Positions 34,826 through 46,401 of a DNA stretch of 64,000 nucleotides are shown here, piece by piece. The notes under the pieces were generated by a model. That model had not been told where the DNA came from, did no database searches, and was given only the letters and a program-made list of their open reading frames with translations. Position 1 is the first letter of the stretch. Each line of letters begins with the position of its first letter. This stretch comes from Circinella umbellata (lineage: Eukaryota > Mucoromycota > Mucoromycetes > Mucorales > Lichtheimiaceae): NCBI GenBank assembly GCA_025093555.1, contig JAIWNF010000016.1, positions 124,001 to 188,000 on the forward strand. The letters run 5' to 3'. The translations under genes and the position numbers were made by a program.

Positions 34826-35666
34826 ATGTTGAAATTTAAAAAGCACGATAATAAAGGTAATAAAAATTGGAATAACTAATTTAAACAATTTTATGGATGA
34901 TTAAATATATATGTATTTTTTAAAAAATTGTAGACAAAGAATCAAGTACATCTTCAAAACGTCATGAAGACGATCAAGGCGATAGTCGGCGATCTCGACA
35001 CCAACGTTCACGATCCCGCTCACCCGATAGACGAGAGCATCGTCATCGCCGTGATAGATCACCTCGAGACAGATCGCCCCGACGTCATCGAGATAGATCA
35101 CCACGTCGACGTGATAGATCCCCTCGTCGAAGAAGTTCACGATCGCCTGAACGCCGTAATAGACGACGTAGTAGATCTCCTAAAGCACCAAAAGCGCCCA
35201 AAGTAGAAAAGGTAATTATAATATCCACGAAAAAGAAAAAGTAAAGGCTTTTAGAATAATGATAAACTCAACTATTTGTTAATTGTATTTTTCTATGTAT
35301 ATTACAGCCAAAAAAAATAACACCACAATATAACTTGGTTGAAATTGAAGTCAACGATCGTTTAGGTAAAAAAGTGCGCGTTAAATGTAGTCCTCAAGAT
35401 ACAATTGGCGATTTCAAAAAGCTGGTCGCAGCACAGATTGGCACGGATCCTAAAAAGATTGTTCTTAAGAAATGGTATAAAGAGTTCAAGGATCATATAA
35501 CTCTAGATGACTGTAAGTTGGAGAAATTTATAACTTTTCTTTCTGCAAAGGGGATGGATAGATGTTATGGCTTTGGTACCATGAGACTAATGGATGTATT
35601 TGTTTTTGTTAAAAAAAACTAGATGAATTACATAATGGAATGAATGTGGAATTATACTATCGTTAA
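34826..35666 (+). CDS. HUB1: RS-domain/Hub1 (UBL5) fusion, ubiquitin-like splicing modifier
   Basis: Four exons: 34826-34856, 34934-35211, 35308-35512, 35623-35666 (185 aa), phase-consistent. The last about 73 residues are Hub1/UBL5: [47 protein letters not shown], ending with the double tyrosine ELYYR and no diglycine. Hub1 binds spliceosomal HIND-motif proteins such as Snu66 and tunes 5' splice-site use. Unusually, the first about 100 residues form an arginine/serine domain with repeated RDRSPRR and RSRSP units, as in SR splicing factors. Both parts lie in one continuous reading frame across three introns. Known Hub1/UBL5 proteins of yeasts and animals are about 73 residues long and lack this extension. 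Confidence 0.92.
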
Positions 35667-38600
35667 ACAATAGTTGTAATTGGACCCTTTATCTTGTGGA
35701 ATACATGATACAATTTTCATCTATCATATCAGTTGTTTTTTTATTTATATATATACATATATGTTTTGCTATGTAAAGTAAATAGTACACGCAAAAGGGA
35801 TAAGCTCAACCAATCTCTTATCATCCAGATATAATATCTTTGCTGTGAAATGATATTTAAGCCATTTTAAAACTAGTGATTGTATTGTATAGGATTTATA
35901 ACAGTGTCAATTATCAATTATTTATTGGCTACTTTTTGTGAGATGCGAGATGGCATATTTAAGAAAGCGTTGATCTTTTTGGTTATCTTATTGGGTAAAT
36001 GTAAATTGTTTAGAAAGTCAATTTTTGGTATGCAGCATCATAAACACATTGCTCTTTTTTAAAGCGAGAAACTATGAATATCATATATTCACATATTACA
36101 TTACAAGGCGATTATTATAAGAAAAACGGAGATACCATTATATTGCTAAGCTAATATTTACCGTCCATTTCTTTTTTGTATTATCTTTTTAATCACCTTT
36201 CAAAACAAGGATACTTTTAGAGAGATGAAAGCTTGTAGAGATATACTGTACACTGATATGTCACATGAAAGCAGCATTGCCACTATATATAGATAACAAG
36301 TAATAAGATCCTTGGGTGGTTTTTTGGACTCCCTTACTATCTTTATATGATTTTAAAATTGCGACGACTTTTTCTTTGTAATCATCGACAATCGTTGCTA
36401 TGGTACAAAAAAAGTAAAGATAATTTTTCTTACTAAAAAATAAACAAACAGATGCCTGAACCTGGTATGTGAAATAATCTATTCAGAGTAAACATTAGCC
36501 TATGGTTATGTTTACTAAAGTCCTTTAACCAGGCTTGGTATAGCATTATCTAGTATGATGCGATCGTTGGCTTGGGGTCTTCTAGCGTATACGATAGAGT
36601 TCCAACAAAACTTAAGCCAGGACAATAATTTTTCGTTCAAAGCCATTATTTTTACGGGTCATTTTACCCCTGTCATGGGGAAGATTGCTCTTGTTGGTAA
36701 GTTACTTTCGCTCCAAGTCACTGATTGCTGGATAAATAAGAGCCAAGTAATAGTTGAAAGCTGATATCATAATCAAGAATATGTTCAAAAAGAAGGAAAC
36801 AATTGGTCATGTGCTTAGAAAAAAATCATACTTTCCCTTTTCAACGAAGGAATAGTTAATAAGGGTCTTCCATAATTTCAACCAATACGTAAGCGATCGA
36901 CGAATAAGTAGCGTGATAATTTCCCTTTTATAGTGTTATTGATGACCAATAAATAGCGACATTTTGAATACAAGACATATGATAATATAATATACTTCTT
37001 CCAATCCTTTTTACTTTCCGACTCTTTTTTAGGGCAAATTCAAACCAATATAACAAGGTCAGCAAAAATTTCTTCATAGGACAATGAAAGAATCATCGTC
37101 GGCATGCCTAATATCTATTTATTATTATAGATTATTAGATAACAATTAAAAAATATATATTATTGGCCGATGTATTACTAAAAGATTTGTACTGCGCACA
37201 AATTCTTCAATGTTCAATATCAGAGAAAATTATGGGCTGTATTGTATTCCCCCAGTTTTTTTTTCTACGGTCCGCCAATATTATTGTGTACAGGTTTTTT
37301 TCCCTGTGATTTTGGCAGTCGAATAATTTTTATTTTACGTAACAGATTTATAATACTAATATACCTAAAATTTGCCTAGAGTTCGAGGAAATCTTGGGTG
37401 CCACATTATAGGCTGTAGAAGAATGGGTTAAAAACATCTCCTGTTTAGAATGTAACTTCCCTTCGGCTATACCTATTAAGAATTTAAAATGACACCATCA
37501 AAATAAAAAAATAAAAATTTTGTGGTGCAGCAAATGTTGGTGTTTTCGTTATTATAGAATAAAAAATGCTACAACATATTGATTACACAACAAACCCTAA
37601 AAAAAACTAAAGTTAAGCTCAGTTCCTGTAAAGTAAAAGAGACAAGAGCATGTTTTGTATAACACGGAATATGCGTTTTTGGTGGATAAACCATAAAACC
37701 ATTCATTTATTATGCATGTCAAAAAAAAGCTCAAATAAACTGTTATAATCAATTACAAAACTTATTATGTTCACAAAAACTAAAAATGACAGAAAATTAC
37801 TATTGGGATAATAGTTAAGCTTCTTATATTATTTGAAAAAAAGAGTGGACAAGAAGTAAATTTACAAGGAGGAAACGAATATTATGCCAGAATAAAGCAA
37901 TAAAATCAACTTTTTGACACGTTGAAAAAAAGAAGAGAAGGACAAACCATTACAAAAGAAGGAATTAAAGACGGTTCTATTCAATGACTAAAGGTGCCGA
38001 ATCTGTAACTTACATATTCCGAAAACGACAATCATAGTGTACGTAATGGGCGTAAATACAAAACTTACTTGCACGCTACTGTAAACAAAACAAGGTTCTA
38101 CGGGAAGAGCAAATTTAGTACATATTTTACCAGCATGTTTTCTCTGCTTCCGAAATACCAGTGATCTGGGTCATAGAGACGTGTATAGAGTTTGTGCCGT
38201 ATATTCAATACTGGTCCCTTTTTTGTGTATATGTTTATGACAACATGCGGTGGCCCTGGACCAGGCATTCTGTCTTTCCGTTAGTTATTTATACGCTCCG
38301 TTATAAAAAAAAGAACCTTAAGGATGATAAAAAGAAAAGGAAGTTGACTCAGCAACCTCGCGTGGTCAGATTAACTTTGGATATAGATGATATGTTTCAT
38401 CCCCACATGAATAATTATATTACATTTGTTTCAGAAGAAGGAATTTGTAAAGCTTCTTTTTGTGATATGTCATAATACAATAATAAAAACTATAAAAATA
38501 ATAAAAAAAAAGCCAATTTAGTTTCGGAACGCGTTACTCATTCTGGTGATACCCTTCAACATGTGCCGTGTTATATTGTTGGTCCCGGCTAATCTGCTTA

Positions 38601-39322
38601 TAAAAAAAAAAGGAAGAAATATGCCAGGGATCGCATGACAATTGCTTAGGTTCGCATGTTTTGATCCTAAAATAGAAGGTAGTGCACCGATCGTGTCTGT
38701 GCTTTGTGGAGCTTTATCGTCATATTTGTCACACTTAAAAAAAAACCAAAAAAATAATGTTGTTGGATAATTATAATAAACATGGAAGAAAATGTATTAT
38801 ATTATACTCTAACTATATAATATGCGGAAATGGTTCCATACACATAATAAAAGTTATTAGCATATATATATATTCTAATCCAACTGATTAACCCACTGCT
38901 ATATAATATATAATGTTATTGAATTTTTTATATTTGAAGTTCAAACGCTAAAAAAAGTTCTTTTGCAATGGGATTCAATATTTCCGCTGCCTTTTTTATA
39001 ATAGCGGGTAAACTAGTAGGTTACTTAATGGAAGGGAGAATAATAGACAAAGTAAGTAATAAACATGAAAATACATATAAAAATTTGATTTGATTGGCGG
39101 AAAAAATCATCTGATGTGAGTCTTGACCACGCCACCTACAAAACAAAAACACGCTTCCATAATTCGTCCCCCCAAAAAAAATTCTCCTCCGCATTCATCC
39201 ATTTATTTACCCCCAATTTTTCAAGTCAGTGCCAATAGACTCTCCGATCAACAAAAACTTGCAATCCTTTATATGGGCCCATTATCCTCGCAGCCGAACA
39301 ATAAACCTTTTTTACATTCATC
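35667..39322. other. Gene-poor region (3.6 kb)
   Basis: Mostly AT-rich non-coding sequence. A three-exon small-gene candidate at 36452-36855 is listed separately. ORFs at 35880-36062 and 38161-38475 have no recognisable domain. A short ORF at about 38968-39050 (MGFNISAAFFIIAGKLVGYL) is hydrophobic and followed by GTAAGT, but no partner exon was found. Confidence 0.4.
36452..36855 (+). CDS. Candidate small gene, unrecognised
   Basis: A phase-consistent three-exon model: 36452-36464 (MPEP), 36544-36696, 36761-36855, about 86 aa. The middle exon encodes SLAWGLLAYTIEFQQN and TGHFTPVMGKIAL; the last is basic (KKKETIGHVLRKKSYFPF). Donors are GTATGT and GTAAGT, but the acceptors are weak. No family is recognised; it may be an old fragment. 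Confidence 0.25.
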
Positions 39323-42293
39323 ATGGTTTCAACTGCGAGCCTACTTCAAGATGTCCTCTCGGACCCCAGGTTATTACGTTCCTTTGAATCCTTTTTACGT
39401 CGTATTTCCGCTCATGAAAATTTATTATTTATCGAAGCAATGTCACAACTTCGATATGAGAATGACTCTTCTAATCGAGAAATCGCACTTAACAGGTACA
39501 TATATCACAGCAGCAGTACATACGCCTTTAACAATAATTTCGAAAACGACAAAAAAAAACTTTATATGAACTATCCCAGCATTTATATACTGAAACATTT
39601 TTTCATTTACTTAGAATTTATAAAACCTTTTTGACAGAAGGTGGAGGACTTGAACTCAAAAATATTACAACGAAAGAACAAGTAAAACGAGATATGGAAG
39701 CTTTACAATGGGCTATCCTGCGACGCGAAGATGTTATAGAAGTTTTACAAGACACTGAACGTCAAGTTCTTGCCGCTTTGGTAAGAGAAAGAAAAAAAAA
39801 GCCTCTTTGTTTAAAACTGAAACATTTGATGGCTAATTATAACTAATATCTTCCAATTTTTATTAATCATTGTTATTTTGTAACAAAAGACAAATAAATT
39901 AGATGATTTTATTCGTGCAAAAAAAATCCACATCGAGTAAGTATACGAACATCTTGTATTCACTTTTTAAGCAAGAATAATAAAATATATATGTCCTTAC
40001 TCATTGTTTATTGTAATAAACAATAGTGCCTTTGATCAACGCCCAGTGAAGAATCAGATACGAGTTGTTATTGTCGGAGGTGGATTTGCTGTAGGTTCTT
40101 CTTTTTTATCGTGGCCCCTTTTTTCTTCCACCTTGACAGCATCGCTGTGCAACTTTTTCTAAACTATGATCCGTTTTTTTTTGTATAGGGGTTTACTGTA
40201 GCATCAATCTTAGATCCAATGCCATTATTTCATGTTACAGTTATTGATACCAAAGGTAACATTCCTAATCTAATATATTTGCTTTTTTATGTTTCATGTT
40301 ACGTGATAATTTAATAATATACTGCTTTTTTTCCCCTATGTACAGATTCGTTTGAATATACCCCTGGCATTGTTAGACGTATCGTAAATCCCGAAGAGAC
40401 CAGTTCGATGCGTGTACGACACGACGCCTATGTTCGGAATGGAAAAGTCATTATTGGTTACGCCAGAGACATTGACCACGATGCAACCTCTATCAAGGTT
40501 AACGGTGAAACGGTACGGGCGCCTTTATTTTGTATTTTTGTATTTTTGATCAACATCATCGCAACAAACCACGTCATTGTATTTTCTATCAAAAAGTTAT
40601 CTTTTCTCTCAGGTCACTTATTTTTTATTTATTTATTATTTGTTTAGATCAATTTCGACTATTTGGTGATTGCCACTGGTAGTTCTTATGCATCACAACT
40701 TAAATCCTATGACGTTTCAGTACTTTATCGGGCCACTGGTCTAGAAGAAGTTAATTCTGAATTACTAAATGCAAAACGTGTACTTATTGTCGGTATGTCA
40801 ATTTTTTTTTGCCTGTTTAATATAGGTCTTAATTGTATAGATATAATATATATGAATGAATAAAGAAATATTGACACTAATTTAATATCATTATTTTTTA
40901 TTTTTTACCCTCCGTAATTTTTATAGGAGGCGGCCTTGTAGGTTGTGAATTAGCATCGGAAATTGCGTTACGTACATTTCCTGGTCCATACCCTAGAAAA
41001 CATGTGACTCTGGTAGAATCCCATTCTATGGTTATTAGTCGGAGTGATACTCAACAACGAGAAAAAGCCATGGAATACTTGCTTGAGCTAGGTATTGAAG
41101 TTGTGTGTAACGAACGCATTATCGGTCTAGACGGAAGCGAGAATGGGGGCATCTATTTGGGTGCTAGTGGTCGTGTCTATAGCGGCTATGATAAAGTTTT
41201 CATGGCAACCGGTACTCGTCCGAATAATCAATTGCTACTCAGCAGTACAACCCTTGACGTTTGTCTTGATAGTTGGGGCAGAATTCGTGTCAAACCAACA
41301 CTCCAAATTGATCATTGGAAGCATAACCATATATTTGCCGGTGGTGATGTAACTAATATTATTGAAGAAAAAACAGGTTATGCTGCAACGTTGGCAGGCG
41401 TGTGTATTGCACGTAACATTTGTCGACTTGTCAAGGGTAAAGAGCCATTACGTCAAGGTACAAAAGGCACCATGCCAGCTCCAGATAAGCCTCTTCACGG
41501 TATCAGTGCACAAGGAGGTATCGGTAAACGTAAGTAATATTGCTTATCAGCACTTACTTTTTCTGATGACTTACATAATACTCACATGTCTGTTATACCT
41601 GAATCTGTCATTTACTAATATTATCTTTTTTTTACAGAAAAACTTGGTATGTTAAAGAAACGATTCGCATTTCTTAATCCATCATGGGCAGCACTTAAAT
41701 ATTTTGACGAAAACCAGTTTTTAAAAATGGTGCAAGGAGAAAGCGCTTCAAGTTCGGCATTAGGACGTATGCCCCGTCGACTTACATTACCATCTAATTA
41801 TGCTACATCACTCGTTTCTCAAACATCTTCAATGTCCTTAAACAGTAATTATCGCCAACCATCTATCTCTTCAACAAGATCCGATCGACCTCGTCGTCCA
41901 CCACCTGCACCAAAACAGAGCCGTTCGTATGCTACCCATCGTTCTACAACAAACAGCAAACCTGAAAAACGTGATTATCACACATGGGGTTCATCTGCCG
42001 GAAGAAATACTTCTTCATTTATCAGTACAACAAGTAGTAGCGGCAGCAGCGAATCTTCAGCAGCCTCTCTCAATAACTTTTTACATAATCATTTTACTTA
42101 TGGTGCTCCTCCTGATTTACCGTCTCAACCTGATATTGACGAAGATTTTGATGACGTTGAAATTATTAGTACAAAAAGCGCGCCTAGTGATAACACCAAC
42201 GACAGGTATCGTCGCTCAAGTCTACCGTCTGTTACATCTATGCAATGGGAGCCACCATCTACTCCTACTTCCAAACGTTCAGTAAGAACTTAA
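39323..42293 (+). CDS. RGS domain fused to FSP1/AIFM2-like NAD(P)H oxidoreductase
   Basis: Nine exons: 39323-39495, 39615-39780, 39890-39936, 40027-40090, 40189-40255, 40346-40512, 40648-40792, 40927-41529, 41638-42293 (695 aa), all joins in phase. Residues about 1-125 match an RGS fold: DPRLLRSFESFLRRISAHEN, LLFIEAMSQLRYE, REIALNRIYKTFL and a C-terminal VLAALTNKLDDFIRA. At about 145 an AIF-family flavoprotein starts: RVVIVGGGFAGFTVA (FAD dinucleotide fold), VLIVGGGLVGCELASEIA (NADH fold), HIFAGGDVT (second FAD motif). The last about 170 residues are Ser/Pro-rich and disordered. AIFM2/FSP1 enzymes reduce quinones with NAD(P)H; RGS domains bind G-alpha subunits. The joint function is inferred only as a possible redox-linked G-protein effector. 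Confidence 0.9.
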
Positions 42294-44813
42294 TGTAATT
42301 TCCTTTCTTCCTTTATACTGTATACATTCCATTCCTGTTATTATATTCCCTTCTTGCATATTTTCGTTTTATTTTCGATATTATTTTTTTTTAGTATATA
42401 CCTATTCAATAGGTTTAGATTTTTTTCTTAATATAGAGTCTATATATGTAAAACACTTATCCTTTTTCTTTCTTTCCCTGAACCGCACAGTCTCTTTATA
42501 TACACATTCCTACCATCATTAAATACTATAACACACATCACACAACATTATAACTATGATAGAATTTACCCTCTCATGCACACAACTCAATCACTTTTCA
42601 TCTTTTTGCACATCCTTTCGTTTAATCTCTTCTACATTTATCTCATGTTTTCTATTTCATTATTATTATTATTATATATATATAAAAGTTTAATCGCTTG
42701 GGCTAGATTGCGACATTTTTTCCTTTTATTTCTTGACTTGTTACTCTTTGATGTTATTAAAATACGTCATTTTTTCTTTAAATACGTATAATCGAACAGC
42801 TGTCATATTATTACAAAAAGTGGGGTCTACCCTGACATCTCTCCAGGAATTTTGGGTAAAAGATGTAACACGTTGTACATTCAATTACAAAGTTATTCTA
42901 GACTTATTAGCAAAAAATTACTTATAAGGATTCCTTCGTGATCGGATTCTTTATTTTTTTACTTTCGGGGAAAGCGCGGAGGTCAAGTCAAAAGAAATAG
43001 ATTTATAATAGATTCGATCACCTATTATAATTATTATGATTATTATTTGGAAGCTATTCCTTAAACAGAACCGGAAAACAAGGATGACGGCTACAAAAAT
43101 ATTTGTGTCAAAATTCATCACGTAATTATCAATTTCCTGGCTATAATTACTTCATCAAAAAAAAAGCTTATAGTATAAGGATAATAATATATTGAAATTT
43201 AGAAATCAAAACATTCAAACTTTTTTTCCAAGGCTAATCTTCTGTAATGATAAATTCTACGTTAAAGCTGAATATCAAGAATAAACGGTCGAGATAATTA
43301 TCTTGAATACGTAGTAATCAGTTCCATCATTTGATTATATCGATCCATTTTTACCAGGAGATGTGGCTGTACCAACAGATAAACAAGTGAAATCAAACTA
43401 TGGGGGATTGCTTATGCAAAGGGTGATATACACTGACATGTTTTTTTATAATATAAACATACTATTTTAAATAAATATCTAGCTCTATGTAATAAAGTGC
43501 TTGTCTAGCAGCTACTATTATATCGTTATATTACGTGAATGTAATATAATAGTTTTATAACATCAGTTGTAGATAGATATTATTATATTGATGAGACGAT
43601 GAATACCGATACTTATACATGGTAGTATTCTTACTAGGGAGGACATGAAAAACAAATAATTATGTGGCGTACTTGTTTTACAACTGCTCTATGTGGAAAA
43701 AAATGGTTGGTTTATTTTTGTAAAGCGTCAGTTGATTGCAACGTATTAACAACATAGCACAGTCCACTGTATTGTAAAAAAGCAGGATCGACTTGAAACT
43801 CATTCTGTTATTAAAACAACTAAAGGGCAATAATAATATTGTGATAGATTCTTGTAGTGACTATTAAGGTAAAAATAAAACGAAAAATAAAATAAATGCA
43901 TGATAGGTGTTACTAGTTCTAACCCCACGCCATGTGTTTTCACTATTGTGACTAGAGCTATTATAAAAAACCAACACAAGTGAATACATGACATCCGAGA
44001 ATTTTATTTTTTATCAATTACAAAACGATTCAACTATTTTAAACATTTGATCATGCTTTTACTTTCTTTCCAAGCATATCTTGTACTACACTATAGCGTG
44101 CTGTTAATGAAATCTTACAATGGACGGTTGTGCAAAATTATACAACCGGTTACATAAATACTATGATTTTTTTTTGTGGTCCAAATTTTATAGTATGCTG
44201 AAGAAAGGGAATGGGCTGATCATTTATAAACCTACTAATTTTTTTCCTGAGAAGAAATTATGTACACCGAAAAGAACATACTAAGTTTAGCATTAACAGT
44301 TTACAAGTTTATCAAAGATCAAACACATATTCCAATTGGAAAAAGCGAAGAAAATAGTGGAACCCTCTGATAAAGTTTACTACCCCTTTTACTGTACTAC
44401 GAGTGCGGAAATATGAAATAGTTCACATGTAATCTGAACAATAACTTCTTTGTTGATTTCTTACTGTTATTTTCTAATGTTTAATTCAGACTCAAAACAT
44501 AATATGCATGGGCACGTGGGCAATAAAAAAATGTAAATCGGGATCAAAAAATGATGTAGTGCTGAACATATAGGAACTGTTTTATCTTTGTTCCTGTTGG
44601 AAATGTATTCTAAGAGACTTAAATTTAGACAAGGGAAAGCGGTTGGGATTGAGTCGACCCTTCATTGTACTGGTCATAAATTCTTGACTTTTTACAGTAT
44701 CTAAGTACATACCTTCAAAAGTTGAAGTCGATTTTTTCTTGTTTTTCATAGAAGGAGGGGAGGGGGATGAGCATAAAAATAAAATAAAATATGCGATAAT
44801 AGTAATAATGAGA
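42294..44813. other. Gene-poor AT-rich region
   Basis: Begins with the pyrimidine-rich 3' flank of the RGS-FSP1 gene. ORFs at 42576-42927 are T-rich chance frames. Nothing recognisable up to the recombinase relic. Confidence 0.5.
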
Positions 44814-45485
44814 CTAAGAATAATAATTTTGAAACTGTCTTAGCCACGAAAACCATGTTGGGAGGGATATTACCACATTTTTGTCTTCGTCTGCTTCAAC
44901 AATTCTTGTTGACTTCCGCTCAGACGTCAATGCCCTAGTTTCCCGTGTCATCGAAAAAATTGAATTGAGTAATCGTGTGCTATCATTTTGTTGAGCTGCT
45001 GGTTTAAGATAATACTTTTTGAACGTGTTCAACCTGAGACTCCAATTGGCATGCTGTTTTACTCTTGTAATTTCTACTTCTTTATCTATTGTCTTTGTAT
45101 TTGATAGAAATCTAAACGAATGCGCCTTGTACTTCGTTGTACCCACCCCCGCTCAAGCCATTATTTTTGAACCCATAATGCCACTGTAGAATTCTTTACC
45201 GAGTCAACGTTTCTACGATCATGTATATACGCCAGAAAACGAGCGTGTTCTTCTGTTAAATCTCTTCTTAGATGTATTGACTTTTCCATAATTCAAATAA
45301 TGCTGTTGTTAAACATAAATCTTTATCATCCATAAGGCCTAGTAGGGCCGTGAACTTTACTTGTGTTTTTTTATATTTAGCTCTCTGAAGTGAAGGACCC
45401 TCGAAAATAGCTTGTCGCTTTCTAATTCAATTTGAATATCTCTATATTGTAGTTTTCCTACATCCGATCTTGGTCTGGCTATCGT
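44814..45485 (-). pseudogene. Tyrosine recombinase relic (DIRS/Crypton-like YR)
   Basis: Read on the minus strand from about 45480: RPRSDVGKLQYRDI (catalytic Arg box), KFTALLGLMDDKDLCLTTAL after a frameshift near 45370, HARFLAYIHDRRN and STVALWVQ, an in-frame stop, a second frameshift, then the 110-aa frame 45146-44814 with KAHSFRFLSN (HxxR box), VKQHANWSLRLNTFKKYY (H/W box and tyrosine nucleophile). The order of boxes fits the C-terminal half of a tyrosine recombinase. It differs from the YR of the intact DIRS element at 56.8-57.8 kb (HxxR instead of KxR, HANWSL instead of GNWSS), so it comes from another lineage. Its upstream end coincides with the third LTR copy. Confidence 0.72.
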
Positions 45486-45900
45486 TGTTGTATAATAAAA
45501 ACATTACCTCTTTATCTCAGATGAAATAATAAATCAGACGTGAATAGACCTCAGCTCTATCAAGGAAACTGAGTAAAATTGCATAATGATGCCCTGCGTC
45601 CCATCAACTTCAATTAAATAAAAAAAGATAATATCATGACTAAGCCCAATAATGACCTTCTCTATATTAATGACTAATCCCAGTACCCTACTTTACTATC
45701 AATCACCTAGATCATTCAATTAACTAGCCCCCATAACTTATAGAATAGAAAGCATATAAATATGTCGTTGTAGATATTCTTTTAAAATAATAACTTTATT
45801 CTAGTTTAAATTATTATTAAAAAATATATAACAAAGCCTCAAAGGATTTTACTTTGTCTGTTTTTATATTCTACTCTGATCAAAATAACCAAACATCCCA
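45486..45900 (+). mobile_element. LTR copy 3, diverged, no intact TSD
   Basis: A 415-bp copy of the 4026-4485 LTR with many substitutions and small deletions. It keeps TGTTGTATAATAAAAACATT at the start and AAACATCCCA at the end. The 5-bp flanks (ATCGT and TTACT) do not match, so it is either old or recombinant. It abuts the recombinase relic. Confidence 0.8.
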
Positions 45901-46401
45901 TTACTGTTACCGAAGCGAAGTCAAAAAATGTGGTACACCTACCTTGGTATCAAACTAAATATGAGATATATTTTAGTTACGTACGTGGGGTAAAATTATT
46001 TAATTCATAAAAAGTTATTAAAGAAAAAAATAAATCGTATAGTTTCTTGATAAAGTCTGTTTAGTAGAAAAGTCGTACTGTTAATGTCACAAGAAGATTG
46101 GCTATGACAGTCTGAGCTGTACGTACCACTACAATTGAAAACCCACGAGAAAAAAGTTGTGCCGTTAAGCAAAATAAAATAAAATCGCACAGGTAGAACT
46201 ACTACCCTAAAATAACTTCATATTTAGTCTAAAAAAACAGAGCTTTATATAAAGTATAAAGTTTATATGATTTTCCATCTAGTGTCATTATCACGGGGAT
46301 ATAAAGTAATATTTTTTATATTGTCTATATGTATTGATAGTAACACAACAGTAACAAATAACACGGATTCCACAAATGAATTATAAAGTCAATGTATTTA
46401 T
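45901..46401. other. Intergenic, 3' flank of IFRD-like gene
   Basis: No gene was recognised. Confidence 0.5.

Noticed and set aside
34901..35206. ORFs rich in Asp/Val/Ile on both strands overlapping the RS region (34964-35206 plus, 34901-35140 minus)
   Set aside because: They are the other-frame and antisense shadows of the RDRSP repeats; the RS frame joins in phase to Hub1.
39123..39569. 148-aa ORF overlapping the first exon of the RGS-FSP1 gene
   Set aside because: Different frame, no domain, and the RGS frame has consistent splice joins.
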